Assembly: GCA_015231375.1 (NCBI GenBank)
Contig: JADGBT010000003.1
Coordinates: forward strand, 62,001 to 126,000
DNA: 64,000 nt
From: Magnetococcales bacterium
GTDB lineage: Bacteria > Pseudomonadota > Magnetococcia > Magnetococcales > Magnetaquicoccaceae
Reading direction: 5' to 3'
Made by a program: the position numbers and the translations under genes. Under the pieces are notes generated by a model that saw only the letters and a program-made list of their open reading frames with translations, ran no database searches and had not been told where the DNA came from. Numbering within the stretch: position 1 is the stretch's first letter; the number at the start of each line of letters is the position of its first letter. Shown piece by piece: positions 40,790 to 49,905 of this stretch.

Positions 40790-42411
40790 CGTTCCTCCCG
40801 TCGCTCTCCCCTGACAGGACTCTCCTCTCCATCAAAAGGCACAAACTCCCAGGCCGCCCGCTCTCCGACAGGATCCGACGGCTGCGAAGGCTGCGAAGGC
40901 TGCGACGGACCCGACACCGACGCAGACAATGGCGCATCCGTGGGCATGAAGGCAAAAGACAGCACCTCGATCTCTTCCGACGCGCGCGCCTGGGCAACAG
41001 CAGGGGTCTTTCCCCCGGCAGTCTCCTCCTCCTCCGGAGTCAGGGACCAGAAATCCTTGACCTCCAGATCCATGTACGCCTCCGATTCTCCGAACCCGTC
41101 AACCCGACGCTCCGGCATCCAGTCCGTCTCCTGTTCGGCGGTGTCAAACTCGGCGAACACATCCAGCTCCGCTTCCAACCCATCCGCCGGATTCGGCCCA
41201 GCGCACGCCATCGCCAAATCCACGCCGGTGGTCGTCTCCGGAACCAGACCCTCGCCAGCGTGCGCACGCGCCGCCGTTCGGCTCTCCTCCTCCCGCCGGC
41301 TTTCCGGTGGCCGGGCCGGCAGCTCCCCCAGTGGATCCGGAGCAAACCCCGCCACCCGACTCCCCGAACGCGACTCCTCCTCCACCACAAACGCTGGCCA
41401 CTCCGCCTCCGCACGCCCACGCTCCATCAGGGGCGGGGAGGCAATCGGGGTGACGGACGCGGGCGGGGTGACGGACGTGGGCGGAATGACGGACGAGGAC
41501 GGGGTCGCGGGCGCGGACGGAATCGCGGGCGCAGTCGGAATGACGGGCGCAGTCGGAATCGCGGGCGCAGTCGGAATCGCGGGCGCAGTCGGAATCGCGG
41601 GCGCAGTCGGAATCGCGGGCGCGATCGGCTCCTCGCTCACGGCCACCGGTTCACGCCGCGTATCCAGAAACCCTGCCCCGCCACCATACGACACGTCCGG
41701 CAGCAAAGCCTCAGGCTCGTCTTCACGACGACGAAACATCCCTCGGATCACCAGCAGCCCCAACAACGCCGCCACACCCGACATCCCGGCCAGCATCTCA
41801 CGGGACAAATCCGCCACCCATCGCCGCGCACCCGCCACCCATGTCGGCCAATCCGCCAGCCAGCCCTGCCAATCGGGCATCCAACCCCCACGCTCGGCAG
41901 CCGCCGACGCCCCGACCCGATCCTCCACCCGCGTTCGCACCGGAAAAACCGGGGTCGTGCCCGTGGTGGGAAAGGCATCCAGCACCACCGCGTAGTTGCG
42001 CACAAACGAGATGTCGGCGCGGGTGACGCGCACCAGCAGCGTGAAAAACGGCTCGGTCTCTGGACGGCTGCCGGTGATCACAATCCGCCCGGTACGACCG
42101 GACTGCTCCGCAACAACGGGATTTTCCACCAGACGGGCACTCAAACGGGTACGGGCCTCGCCTCCACCGGCAAAATCCGAGTGGGATCCCACCAGCACCT
42201 CGATGCGCGGAATCTCCTCACCCGGATCCAGACCCAGGGGAAGCTCGGCGGAAAAAGGGGCGTTCAAAGCACTTTGCACCTGAAGCGGACCGGTCATGGT
42301 CAGCGCGGAGGCCTCGTTGACCAGCAGTCCGAACATCAACGCCGCCCAACCGATCCGCGACCCACGCACGTTCCGATCAACGGCGGAAGTTGTCGCTTCC
42401 GGAAAAATCAT
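40786..42411 (-). CDS. FimV-like protein, second tandem copy
   Basis: 541 residues. Signal peptide about 1-36 (ends NEASA), then a FimV N-terminal domain (about 37-150: LTMTGPLQVQSALNAPFSAELPL and ETEPFFTLLVRV). One membrane helix (about 205-228) is followed by RRRED, a proline-rich repeat and a long acidic cytoplasmic region. No LysM is visible. FimV supports polar type IV pili and twitching. The ATG at 42411 has GGAG seven bases before it and overlaps the first FimV-like gene by 35 bases; an upstream extension to 42519 has no support. Coupled to the EcfT-like gene downstream. Confidence 0.75.
   Translation of the reverse strand: MIFPEATTSAVDRNVRGSRIGWAALMFGLLVNEASALTMTGPLQVQSALNAPFSAELPLGLDPGEEIPRIEVLVGSHSDFAGGGEARTRLSARLVENPVVAEQSGRTGRIVITGSRPETEPFFTLLVRVTRADISFVRNYAVVLDAFPTTGTTPVFPVRTRVEDRVGASAAAERGGWMPDWQGWLADWPTWVAGARRWVADLSREMLAGMSGVAALLGLLVIRGMFRRREDEPEALLPDVSYGGGAGFLDTRREPVAVSEEPIAPAIPTAPAIPTAPAIPTAPAIPTAPVIPTAPAIPSAPATPSSSVIPPTSVTPPASVTPIASPPLMERGRAEAEWPAFVVEEESRSGSRVAGFAPDPLGELPARPPESRREEESRTAARAHAGEGLVPETTTGVDLAMACAGPNPADGLEAELDVFAEFDTAEQETDWMPERRVDGFGESEAYMDLEVKDFWSLTPEEEETAGGKTPAVAQARASEEIEVLSFAFMPTDAPLSASVSGPSQPSQPSQPSDPVGERAAWEFVPFDGEESPVRGERREER
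41519..41626. repeat. 18-bp tandem repeat in the second FimV-like gene
   Basis: Six consecutive copies of the unit GGAATCGCGGGCGCAGTC (one or two with small changes), encoding AIPTAP repeats. More degenerate copies extend to about 41441. Since the unit is a multiple of three, length changes would keep the frame; this may be a variable linker next to the membrane helix. Confidence 0.9.
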
Positions 42412-44353
42412 CGGAAATCTCCAACACCATGTCGTCATCGTCTTCCTGGGCCGCAGTCGGCCACTCCCTTTTGTCCGTTTTTCCAGCTCCTGACACCATC
42501 TCAGCCGCCACCGGCGCAAAGATCCGATCCCGGTCGAATTCGATCACATCCATCGGGTCGTCCTCGGCAATCCTCTCTCCCGCCCGCTCCGCCCCCCTTG
42601 CGACCGTTCCACCGCTCACGGTCTGATCCATGGAAAAGGGGATGATCTCCGGCAGATCCGGCGCAGACGCCTCCTCCATCCGCATCGCATCGGTCTCCTC
42701 AACCACCCACTCCACCCCGCCCCCATCCTCCTCCGGATCCGCCCCTTCATCCAGATCCGGAAACGGGGAAAACAACATCAAAGCATCCTGGGCATTCCGG
42801 GCATCCTGGCTCGCTCCTCCTTCCAGGGAGATCAGACCGACCGGTTCCAGCTCCTCGCCTTCCCTCTCCTGGTCTTGTTTCCCGACCCCGGAGGCCAAAG
42901 CCCCTTCCAGGGAGGTCAGGCCAACCGTTTCCAACTCCCCGTCTTCCATTTCCTCGTCTTCTTTCCCGGCCCCGGAGGCCAGAGCCAACAACGGCAACGT
43001 CCCCACGACAGCCATGGAGGCTGCCGCCGGCACCACCGCCGATACCGCAGAACCCGCAGACGTCACCGCCGCCGGGATGACAGGCACCTGCGGAGCCGTC
43101 TGGGGCACGAATCCGGAAACGAAGGCACGCTCTTCGGATCCAGCCTCCACATCGACCTTTCCAACCGCTGACGATTCGGAGCCGCTCTTGTGGTCGGACG
43201 CCAACGACGCGGCGCCGCTCGTGTGGTCGGACGCGGGATCCAGGGACTCCTCCCGAACACGGGCACGCCGCCGCCACCAGACCAGACCGCCACCGACCAG
43301 CACCAGCACTCCCGTGGCACCCACTCCCCCCACCAACGGCCAATCGATGGCCTCTTGCAAGGCTGCGAGTTTCTCGTTCTCCAAAGCCTCCACCCGTTTG
43401 GTCATGGCCGTCAGCCGGGAGCGCAACTTCTCCCGCTCGGCTTCGCTCTGAACGCGTTTCTGGTTGGCCTCTTCGTAACGCTCGGTCAGCGTCTTCAACT
43501 GCTGGAGGGTATCGGTCAGTCTGGTGGCCAGAGCGGTTTCGGATTCCGCAGAGGGTTGGGAGGCCGCCGCAGGGCCTGCCAGCGGAGAGGAAGCGGCTGT
43601 AATTTTTGGGAGCGTCGGGATCGCTCCTGCTCCCGGCTGCCCCGTGACCGGAGAAGCCGAGGCCGGGAGCATACCAACAGGAGTCGCAGCCGGAGTCCCG
43701 ACCGCCATACCCGCTGCCGGAGTCCCGACCGATGGAGCCGCAGACGGGGCGACGGCGAGAGTCGAGGCTGCGACACCGTTGATGGTGACAGGCGTCACGC
43801 TTTTGGCAGGAACGGGCTTGGACTTTTGCCGTGGTTTTTGATCCTGACGCGCGGGGGCTTTGGCGGCGGTCGGCGTGGTCGAACTCTGACGGATCGCGGC
43901 ATCCGGGCGCAACGCAGCCCGTTCCCGAGGTGACGGATCGAGCATGACCCGATAGGCCCGGACCTGGGATCCCCGGCCCACGCTGCCTTTGATCAACAGT
44001 TGAAAGAACGGATCGGTGACCGGAGCGGTGCTGCGGATGGTCACGCGTCGCTGACGGTCCATTCCGGGAGACAAGGTGGCGGTCAGGCCCGCAACCGCCG
44101 GAGAACGGACCAGTTCCATCAACCGGTACTCCTCGGGGGCGGCCAGGGTCATGGCGAGATCCGCCTGTTCTTCTCCCGGCGCCAGCAGCAATGGAATTTC
44201 GGCCCGGAACGGCTCTCCCAGCGCGCTGAAGATACGCAGTTCACCCAGAGAGAAGGCCTCGGCGCTGACCGGAACACCCAACACCAGCGCCAAAGACAAC
44301 ACGGTTGACGGACGACAGACTCCCGGCTTGCGGGAGAAAAGGATACGCGGCAT
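42377..44353 (-). CDS. fimV: FimV-like peptidoglycan/pilus-assembly protein
   Basis: 658 residues. Signal peptide about 1-33 (ends SAEA), then the FimV N-terminal domain: FSLGELRIFSALGEPFRAEI, AAPEEYR, RRVTIRSTAPVTDPFFQLLI and AYRVMLDPSP. A proline/alanine-rich linker, a coiled coil (about 270-335), one membrane helix (about 338-358) followed by WWRRR, and an acidic cytoplasmic tail. The gene follows asd in the order leuCDB-asd-fimV known from gammaproteobacteria, which supports the name. No LysM or C-terminal TPR cap was recognised. ATG 44353 has AGGGG five bases before. Confidence 0.82.
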   Translation of the reverse strand: MPRILFSRKPGVCRPSTVLSLALVLGVPVSAEAFSLGELRIFSALGEPFRAEIPLLLAPGEEQADLAMTLAAPEEYRLMELVRSPAVAGLTATLSPGMDRQRRVTIRSTAPVTDPFFQLLIKGSVGRGSQVRAYRVMLDPSPRERAALRPDAAIRQSSTTPTAAKAPARQDQKPRQKSKPVPAKSVTPVTINGVAASTLAVAPSAAPSVGTPAAGMAVGTPAATPVGMLPASASPVTGQPGAGAIPTLPKITAASSPLAGPAAASQPSAESETALATRLTDTLQQLKTLTERYEEANQKRVQSEAEREKLRSRLTAMTKRVEALENEKLAALQEAIDWPLVGGVGATGVLVLVGGGLVWWRRRARVREESLDPASDHTSGAASLASDHKSGSESSAVGKVDVEAGSEERAFVSGFVPQTAPQVPVIPAAVTSAGSAVSAVVPAAASMAVVGTLPLLALASGAGKEDEEMEDGELETVGLTSLEGALASGVGKQDQEREGEELEPVGLISLEGGASQDARNAQDALMLFSPFPDLDEGADPEEDGGGVEWVVEETDAMRMEEASAPDLPEIIPFSMDQTVSGGTVARGAERAGERIAEDDPMDVIEFDRDRIFAPVAAEMVSGAGKTDKREWPTAAQEDDDDMVLEISDDFSGSDNFRR

Positions 44354-44438
44354 GACCACCCCTGTGCATCGGCGGATGAAGGAGACGACCCCGTTGCCTT
44401 GCAAATATCATGCTATCGTCCGTCAACCTTGAGTCAGA

Positions 44439-45461
44439 TCAGGCGTTCAGGTAATCGCGAATCAACACCTCGGCGATTTGCACCGCGTTCAGCGCGGCCC
44501 CCTTGCGCAGGTTGTCGGAGACCACCCACATTTGCAACCCGTTGTCCACGCTGAAATCCCGACGGATGCGGGAGACGAACGTGGCATCCCGACCGGCGGC
44601 TTCCCGGGGGGTGATGTAGGTGAGTGTGGACGGATCGTCCACCACCTCCACGCCCGGCGCCTGGGCCAGAATGGCCCGCGCCTCTTCCGGGGAGAGGGGC
44701 CGTTCGGTTTCGATGGTCACCACCTCGGAGTGGGAATTGAACACCGGAACCCGCACGGTGGTGGCGGTGACGCGAATGGCCGGATCGAGAATCTTGTGGG
44801 TCTCGTTGACCATCTTCATCTCTTCCTTGGTGTAGCCGTTTTCCAAGAAAACGTCGATCTGGGGAATGAGATTGAAGGCGATCGGCTTGGTGAATTTCTT
44901 GGGGGGCACATCCCGGCCAGGGATATAAAACGAACGGGTCTGCTCCATGAGTTCGTCCATGGCCGCCTTGCCCGCCCCGGAGACCGCCTGATAGGTGGAC
45001 ACCACCACCCGCTTGATGACCGCCGCGTCATGGATCGGTTTCAAGGCCACCACCATCTGAATGGTGGAGCAGTTGGGATTGGCGATGATGCCTTTTTTCT
45101 TGTAGTCGGCGATCGCCTGGGGATTGACCTCGGGCACCACCAGGGGCACATCCGGATCCATGCGGAAATGAGAGGTATTGTCCACCACCACGCATCCGGC
45201 GGCGGCAGCCTTGGGGGCGTAAACCGCCGACACCGACCCGCCAGGGGAGAACAGTCCCACATGCACGCCGGTGAAATCGAAGTCGGCCAGATTCTTCACC
45301 ACCAACTCCCGACCCTTGAACTCCACCACACTGCCCGCGCTGCGTTCCGAGGCCAGCAGATGGACCTCTCCCACCGGGAATCGACGCTCTTCGAGAATCG
45401 CGAGAATCTCCCGTCCCACATTGCCGGTGGCTCCGGCGATGGCTACATTGAATACGTCCAT
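44439..45461 (-). CDS. asd: aspartate-semialdehyde dehydrogenase
   Basis: 340 residues; it reduces aspartyl phosphate to aspartate semialdehyde on the route to lysine, threonine, methionine and diaminopimelate. The NADP loop VAIAGATGNVGREIL is at the N-terminus; the catalytic cysteine is in NPNCSTIQ (about 131). Start MDVFNVAIAG at 45461; nearby upstream ATGs lack ribosome sites. Located between leuB and the FimV-like gene. Confidence 0.97.
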   Translation of the reverse strand: MDVFNVAIAGATGNVGREILAILEERRFPVGEVHLLASERSAGSVVEFKGRELVVKNLADFDFTGVHVGLFSPGGSVSAVYAPKAAAAGCVVVDNTSHFRMDPDVPLVVPEVNPQAIADYKKKGIIANPNCSTIQMVVALKPIHDAAVIKRVVVSTYQAVSGAGKAAMDELMEQTRSFYIPGRDVPPKKFTKPIAFNLIPQIDVFLENGYTKEEMKMVNETHKILDPAIRVTATTVRVPVFNSHSEVVTIETERPLSPEEARAILAQAPGVEVVDDPSTLTYITPREAAGRDATFVSRIRRDFSVDNGLQMWVVSDNLRKGAALNAVQIAEVLIRDYLNA

Positions 45462-45512
45462 GATCGATAACATCCTGTACAAAAGGTTTGAAGATTCCCG
45501 TGAAACGGGCCG

Positions 45513-46589
45513 TTAATCGGTCAGCGCCGCCACCACGGCATCACCCATGGCTGCGGTGCCCACCTTGTTCATGCCGGTCTGCCAGATGTCGGCGGTGCGC
45601 AAGCCCGCATCCAGCACCCGGTTGACCGCCCGCTCGATCCGGTCCGCCAAAGCGGGCTGGTCGAGGGTATAACGAAACATCATGGCCACGGAGAGAATCA
45701 TGGCCAGAGGATTGGCCACTCCCTGCCCGGCGATGTCCGGCGCCGAGCCGTGAATGGGTTCGTACAACGCGCTGCGATCCCCCAGAGACGCCGAAGGCAG
45801 CATGCCGATGGAACCGGTCAACATGCTGGCCTCGTCGGAGAGAATGTCGCCAAACAGGTTGGTGGTCACGATCACGTCGAACTGACGGGGATTGCGGATC
45901 AACTGCATGGCCGCGTTGTCCACGTACATGTGCGACAGGGCCACGTGCGGGTAATCCGCCGCCATGGCGATCACGGTCTTGCGCCACAGTTCGGTGGATT
46001 CCAGCACATTGGCCTTGTCCACCGAGCAGAGCCGTCCCTGACGCTTGCCGGCGATCTCATAGGCGCGCCGGGCCACACGCTGGATCTCGTCGGTGTAATA
46101 GACCAGGGTATTGAATCCCTTCTGCCGTCCGTCGGGCAGGGTCTCCACCCCTCTGGGCTCCCCGAAATAGATCCCGGAGGACAACTCCCGCACCACCATG
46201 ATATCGATGCCCGCCACCACTTCGGGCTTCAAGGTGGAGGCGTTGGCCAACTGGGGGAAAACCTGGGCCGGACGCAGATTGCAATACAGATCCAGCGCCT
46301 TGCGAATGCCCAACAACCCCCGCTCGGGCCGAACCGCATAATCCAGGGATTCCCACTTCACCCCCCCCACCGCTCCCAGCAGCACCGCGTCCGCCGCCTT
46401 GGCCGCAGTCACGGTCTGGGCAGGCAACGGGGTGCCCACCTGATCGTAAGCCGTACCGCCGATCAGGCCTTCGCTCCTTTGCAAGGAGGTCAGACCCTGG
46501 GCCTGCATCCAGTCCAAAACCTTGACCGCCTCGGCCATGATCTCCTGGCCGATACCGTCACCGGGCAACAACAGAATCGATTTACTCAT
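45513..46589 (-). CDS. leuB: 3-isopropylmalate dehydrogenase
   Basis: 358 residues; third enzyme of leucine synthesis, oxidising and decarboxylating 3-isopropylmalate with NAD+. Motifs include [33 protein letters not shown] and the Mg/substrate region [14 protein letters not shown], then [14 protein letters not shown]. Start [10 protein letters not shown] at 46589 with AAGGA seven bases upstream; an in-frame ATG at 46604 overlaps nothing but has no better site. It lies 18 bases after leuD. Confidence 0.97.
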   Translation of the reverse strand: MSKSILLLPGDGIGQEIMAEAVKVLDWMQAQGLTSLQRSEGLIGGTAYDQVGTPLPAQTVTAAKAADAVLLGAVGGVKWESLDYAVRPERGLLGIRKALDLYCNLRPAQVFPQLANASTLKPEVVAGIDIMVVRELSSGIYFGEPRGVETLPDGRQKGFNTLVYYTDEIQRVARRAYEIAGKRQGRLCSVDKANVLESTELWRKTVIAMAADYPHVALSHMYVDNAAMQLIRNPRQFDVIVTTNLFGDILSDEASMLTGSIGMLPSASLGDRSALYEPIHGSAPDIAGQGVANPLAMILSVAMMFRYTLDQPALADRIERAVNRVLDAGLRTADIWQTGMNKVGTAAMGDAVVAALTD

Positions 46590-46607
46590 GATGTCATCCT
46601 TCATTGA

Positions 46608-47249
46608 TCACGCAAGAAAAACCCAGGGTGCCGACTGGCGGCGTTGCGACTCGAAAGCCTCGATGGCGGTTTGGTGTTCCAAAGTCAGGCCGATGTCATC
46701 CAGTCCGTTGACCAGACAATGCTTTCGGAAAGGATCCACCGCGAAGGCGTGGACCTCCCCATCCGGGGTGGTCACGGTCTGGGCAGGCAGATCCACCGAC
46801 AGGGTGTATCCCTCCTGTTCGGCCACAGCGGCAAACAGCCTCTCCACCGCCGCCGCCGGCAGCACCACGGGCAGAATGCCGTTCTTGAAACAGTTGTTGA
46901 AAAAGATATCCGCGAAACTCGGCGCGATGATCACCCGGAATCCATACCCCAGCAACGCCCAGGGGGCATGCTCCCGGCTGGAGCCGCAACCGAAATTCTC
47001 CCGGGCCAACAGAATGCGGGCATCCTGGAAACGGGGCTGGTTGAGGACGAATTCGGGATTTTTCGGCCTGTGGTCACAAGACTGGCCCGGTTCTCCCCGA
47101 TCCAGATAGCGCCACTCGTCGAACAGGTTGGGTCCAAATCCCGTGCGGCGGATGGATTTCAAAAACTGCTTGGGTATGATGGCGTCCGTGTCCACATTGG
47201 CCCGGTCCAGCGGGGCCACCCGGGCGGTCAGGCTGTTGAAAGGTTCCAT
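46608..47249 (-). CDS. leuD: 3-isopropylmalate dehydratase small subunit
   Basis: 213 residues, small subunit of the isopropylmalate isomerase with LeuC. Motifs include [45 protein letters not shown] and [16 protein letters not shown]. Start [14 protein letters not shown]. It is 41 bases after leuC and 18 before leuB. Confidence 0.97.
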   Translation of the reverse strand: MEPFNSLTARVAPLDRANVDTDAIIPKQFLKSIRRTGFGPNLFDEWRYLDRGEPGQSCDHRPKNPEFVLNQPRFQDARILLARENFGCGSSREHAPWALLGYGFRVIIAPSFADIFFNNCFKNGILPVVLPAAAVERLFAAVAEQEGYTLSVDLPAQTVTTPDGEVHAFAVDPFRKHCLVNGLDDIGLTLEHQTAIEAFESQRRQSAPWVFLA

Positions 47250-47290
47250 GGGGAGTCGATTCCCTTGTTTTTTTGGTTGGAAGAAAAATT

Positions 47291-48709
47291 TCAGACGCTG
47301 GCCCACTGCCCGGCGCGGATATCGACGAAATGACCCGCGATGGCCGCCGCCGCCGCCATGGCCGGGCTGACCAGATGGGTACGTCCCCCCGGTCCCTGCC
47401 GTCCCTCGAAGTTGCGATTGGAGGTGGAGGCGCAGCGTTCACCGGGTTGCAACACGTCGTCGTTCATGGCCAGACACATGGAGCAGCCCGGCGAGCGCCA
47501 CTCGAAACCGGCGGCCAGAAACACCCGATCCAGCCCCTCTTCCTCGGCCTGACGCCGCACCAGACCCGTTCCCGGCACCACCATGGCCAGCTTGACCGAA
47601 TCCGCCTTGCGCCGTCCCCGCACCATGGCCGCAGCGGCGCGCAAATCTTCGATGCGTCCGTTGGTGCACGAACCGATGAAAATCTTGTCCACCGGAATGG
47701 CCTCCAGCGGGGTTCCGGATTGCAAGCCCATGTAGGCCAAAGCCTGCTCCACCGAGGTGCGCCGCACCGGATTGGTTTCGGCGGCCGGATCCGGCACCTG
47801 ACCGGTGATCGGCAGGGTCATCTCCGGGGAGGTGCCCCAGGTCACCTGGGGGGCGATGTCGGCGGCGTCGAAGGCAATCTCCCGATCAAAGCGCGCGCCG
47901 ACGTCGGAGTGCAACTCCCGCCACGCCGCGACCGCCCGCTCCCAGGTCTCCCCTTTGGGAGCCAGGGGACGATCCTGCAAATAGGCCAGAGTCTTGTCAT
48001 CCACCGCCACCATGCCAGCGCGGGCACCCGCCTCGATGGCCATGTTGCACACGGTCATGCGGCCTTCCATGGAGAGGGCGCGCATGGCCGATCCGGCGAA
48101 CTCGATCACATACCCGGTCCCCCCGGCGGTGCCGATGGCGCCGATGATGTGCAAAATCAGATCCTTGGCCGTGACCCCCGGCGACAACTCCCCCTCCACG
48201 CTCACCCGCATGGTGCGCGGCTCTTTTTGCGGCAGGGTCTGGGTGGCCAGCACGTGTTCCACCTCGGAGGTGCCGATACCGAACGCCAACGCCCCGAAAG
48301 CCCCATGGGTGGCGGTATGGGAATCGCCGCATACCACGATGCAGCCCGGCAGGGTGATGCCTTGTTCCGGGGCCATCACATGCACCACCCCCTGACGCGG
48401 ATCACCGATGCCGAATTCGATCACGCCGAACTCGGCGCAGTTGGCGTTCAGGGTTTCCACCTGCAAGCGGGAGATGGGATCCCGAATGCCCAACTCCAGA
48501 TCCCGGGTGGGCACGTTGTGATCCGGAACCGCGAAAGTCTGACCCGGCCGAAACACCCGGCGTCCGGCGAGCCTGAGCCCCTCGAACGCCTGGGGACTGG
48601 TCACCTCGTGGACCAGATGACGATCCACATACAGCAACGAGGTGCCGTCCGACTCGGAACGGATGACATGGGCATTCCAGATCTTGTGAAACAGCGTTTG
48701 CGGTGACAT
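47291..48709 (-). CDS. leuC: 3-isopropylmalate dehydratase large subunit
   Basis: 472 residues, aconitase-family [4Fe-4S] subunit of isopropylmalate isomerase. Cluster cysteines are visible in [10 protein letters not shown] (about 350) and GCSMCLAMN (about 410-413). Start [16 protein letters not shown] at 48709 with GGAG nine bases before; in-frame ATGs further upstream (48724, 48739) give unconserved extensions. First gene of leuC-leuD-leuB-asd. Its promoter shares about 200 bases with the divergent higBA module. Confidence 0.97.
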   Translation of the reverse strand: MSPQTLFHKIWNAHVIRSESDGTSLLYVDRHLVHEVTSPQAFEGLRLAGRRVFRPGQTFAVPDHNVPTRDLELGIRDPISRLQVETLNANCAEFGVIEFGIGDPRQGVVHVMAPEQGITLPGCIVVCGDSHTATHGAFGALAFGIGTSEVEHVLATQTLPQKEPRTMRVSVEGELSPGVTAKDLILHIIGAIGTAGGTGYVIEFAGSAMRALSMEGRMTVCNMAIEAGARAGMVAVDDKTLAYLQDRPLAPKGETWERAVAAWRELHSDVGARFDREIAFDAADIAPQVTWGTSPEMTLPITGQVPDPAAETNPVRRTSVEQALAYMGLQSGTPLEAIPVDKIFIGSCTNGRIEDLRAAAAMVRGRRKADSVKLAMVVPGTGLVRRQAEEEGLDRVFLAAGFEWRSPGCSMCLAMNDDVLQPGERCASTSNRNFEGRQGPGGRTHLVSPAMAAAAAIAGHFVDIRAGQWASV

Positions 48710-48829
48710 CGAGGCGGTCTCCATCGGAAAAGGCATGGCGAATGACACGTTTGAATGGCACAGATTAGCCAACACCAAGCCGGACAACAAGGCATTCTGA
48801 TGGGAATGGAGGGATGACGCATGGACCTC

Positions 48830-48859
48830 TTGACAAGACGTAACCCTATAGGTTACAAT
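48830..48859 (+). promoter_or_regulatory. higBA promoter with overlapping operator palindrome
   Basis: TTGACA (48830-48835), an 18-base spacer and TACAAT (48854-48859). The inverted repeat GTAACC-CTATA-GGTTAC (48840-48856) fills the spacer and touches the -10, so a bound antitoxin would block polymerase. This is the usual layout for HigA autorepression. Confidence 0.78.
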
Positions 48860-48917
48860 CATGACGGATCGATCTGAAGCCTTTCAGCCCCAGACCTTGC
48901 CGACAAGGAACGCTTGA

Positions 48918-49193
48918 ATGATCGAAAGTTTTTGCCACAAAGGACTGGAATCCCTCTACCTGACCGGCAGCAAGCGAGGCATCACGCCGCATCTCGCAGA
49001 AAAATTGCTGGATATCCTGGATCTCCTGGATGCGGCAAAGGTGATTGAAGACATGAACTTCCCAGGATCAAACCTGCACCCATGGCAAGGCGTGAAGGAT
49101 GTATGGAGTGTATCCGTGACGGGTAATTGGCGCGTGGTTTTCGAATTTCGTGATGGCAAGGCATCGCAAATCCGCCTGACTGACCCACACTGA
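48918..49193 (+). CDS. higB: HigB-family mRNA interferase toxin
   Basis: 91 residues, RelE/HigB fold. It carries the HigB signature: RGITPHLAEKLLDILDLLDAA and VWSVSVTGNWRVVFEF, with RLTDPH at the C-terminus. HigB toxins cut mRNA on the ribosome. Toxin-first order, as in other higBA modules. The promoter at 48830 drives it. Confidence 0.92.
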   Translation: MIESFCHKGLESLYLTGSKRGITPHLAEKLLDILDLLDAAKVIEDMNFPGSNLHPWQGVKDVWSVSVTGNWRVVFEFRDGKASQIRLTDPH

Positions 49194-49282
49194 TGGTCGA
49201 GTCATCAATCCGGCACCCCATTCATCAACAGACCAATATGATACCAAAACAAAACATCACAACACCCCGAGGACATGAAATC

Positions 49283-49624
49283 ATGATCACATCCGCTCAC
49301 AGAACCAGAAAGACCAGCCATCCCGGTGGCATCATCCGGCGCTTGTACATGGCCCCGCTGGGACTGAAGGTGATCGATCTGGCCAACGGATTACAGGTCA
49401 GCCGGAAAACAGTCTCGAAAATTCTCAATGAACGCGGTTCCATCGAACCCTACATGGCCTTGAGGCTGGCACAATTCTTCAACACCACCCCCGAATTGTG
49501 GATCAACCTGCAACAAAACCATTCCCTGGCCATTGCCAGAGAAACCGATCCTTGCTGGCGTCACATTCACCCCTTCACACCCCGCATCGAAACCGAATCC
49601 ACGCCGTCAGCACCCCGGGAATAA
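49283..49624 (+). CDS. higA: HigA-family antitoxin
   Basis: 113 residues, XRE-type helix-turn-helix antitoxin that binds HigB and represses the operon. Motifs GGIIRRLYMAPLGLKVIDLA and LQVSRKTVSKILNERGSI, then ALRLAQFFNTTPELWINLQ. I chose the ATG at 49283 (MITSAHRTRKT), behind GAGG; an in-frame ATG at 49193 overlaps the higB stop (TGATG) and would add 30 residues, which is also plausible through coupling. Confidence 0.9.
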   Translation: MITSAHRTRKTSHPGGIIRRLYMAPLGLKVIDLANGLQVSRKTVSKILNERGSIEPYMALRLAQFFNTTPELWINLQQNHSLAIARETDPCWRHIHPFTPRIETESTPSAPRE

Positions 49625-49905
49625 CGGCCCAGGAGGCCAGCCACCAGATTCCCTCATCCGCTCGCCAACGCCGGTCACATCAGCTTGAAAACGCGGGACA
49701 GAACCCAAATTTCCGCATCATGAAAGGGTGTGAATCCTCCCTGATTCGGCCATCCCGTCATTCCCGGACTCCGTTCTCGGCCACACTCCCCGCTTCGACG
49801 CCCTCCCCGACGGGTCAACCGTGGCGCAGCGCCCAACCCTGCGCTAAACTGTCAACTTTTGAGCATTCCGTTTCCTTGCCGTCCTTCTGAAGGCCACGCA
49901 CCCCC
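49625..49905. other. intergenic region between higA and pepN
   Basis: About 280 bases without a supported gene. Nothing but the probable pepN promoter can be expected here; I see no clear terminator after higA. Confidence 0.5.

Noticed and set aside
41519-41626. Regular 18-bp repeats considered as a CRISPR array.
   Set aside because: Units are contiguous without spacers, in frame within a coding sequence, and encode a proline-rich linker.
48830-49624. Considered the higBA module as part of a larger mobile island.
   Set aside because: It sits between core genes leuC and pepN with no transposase, integrase or flanking repeats visible.
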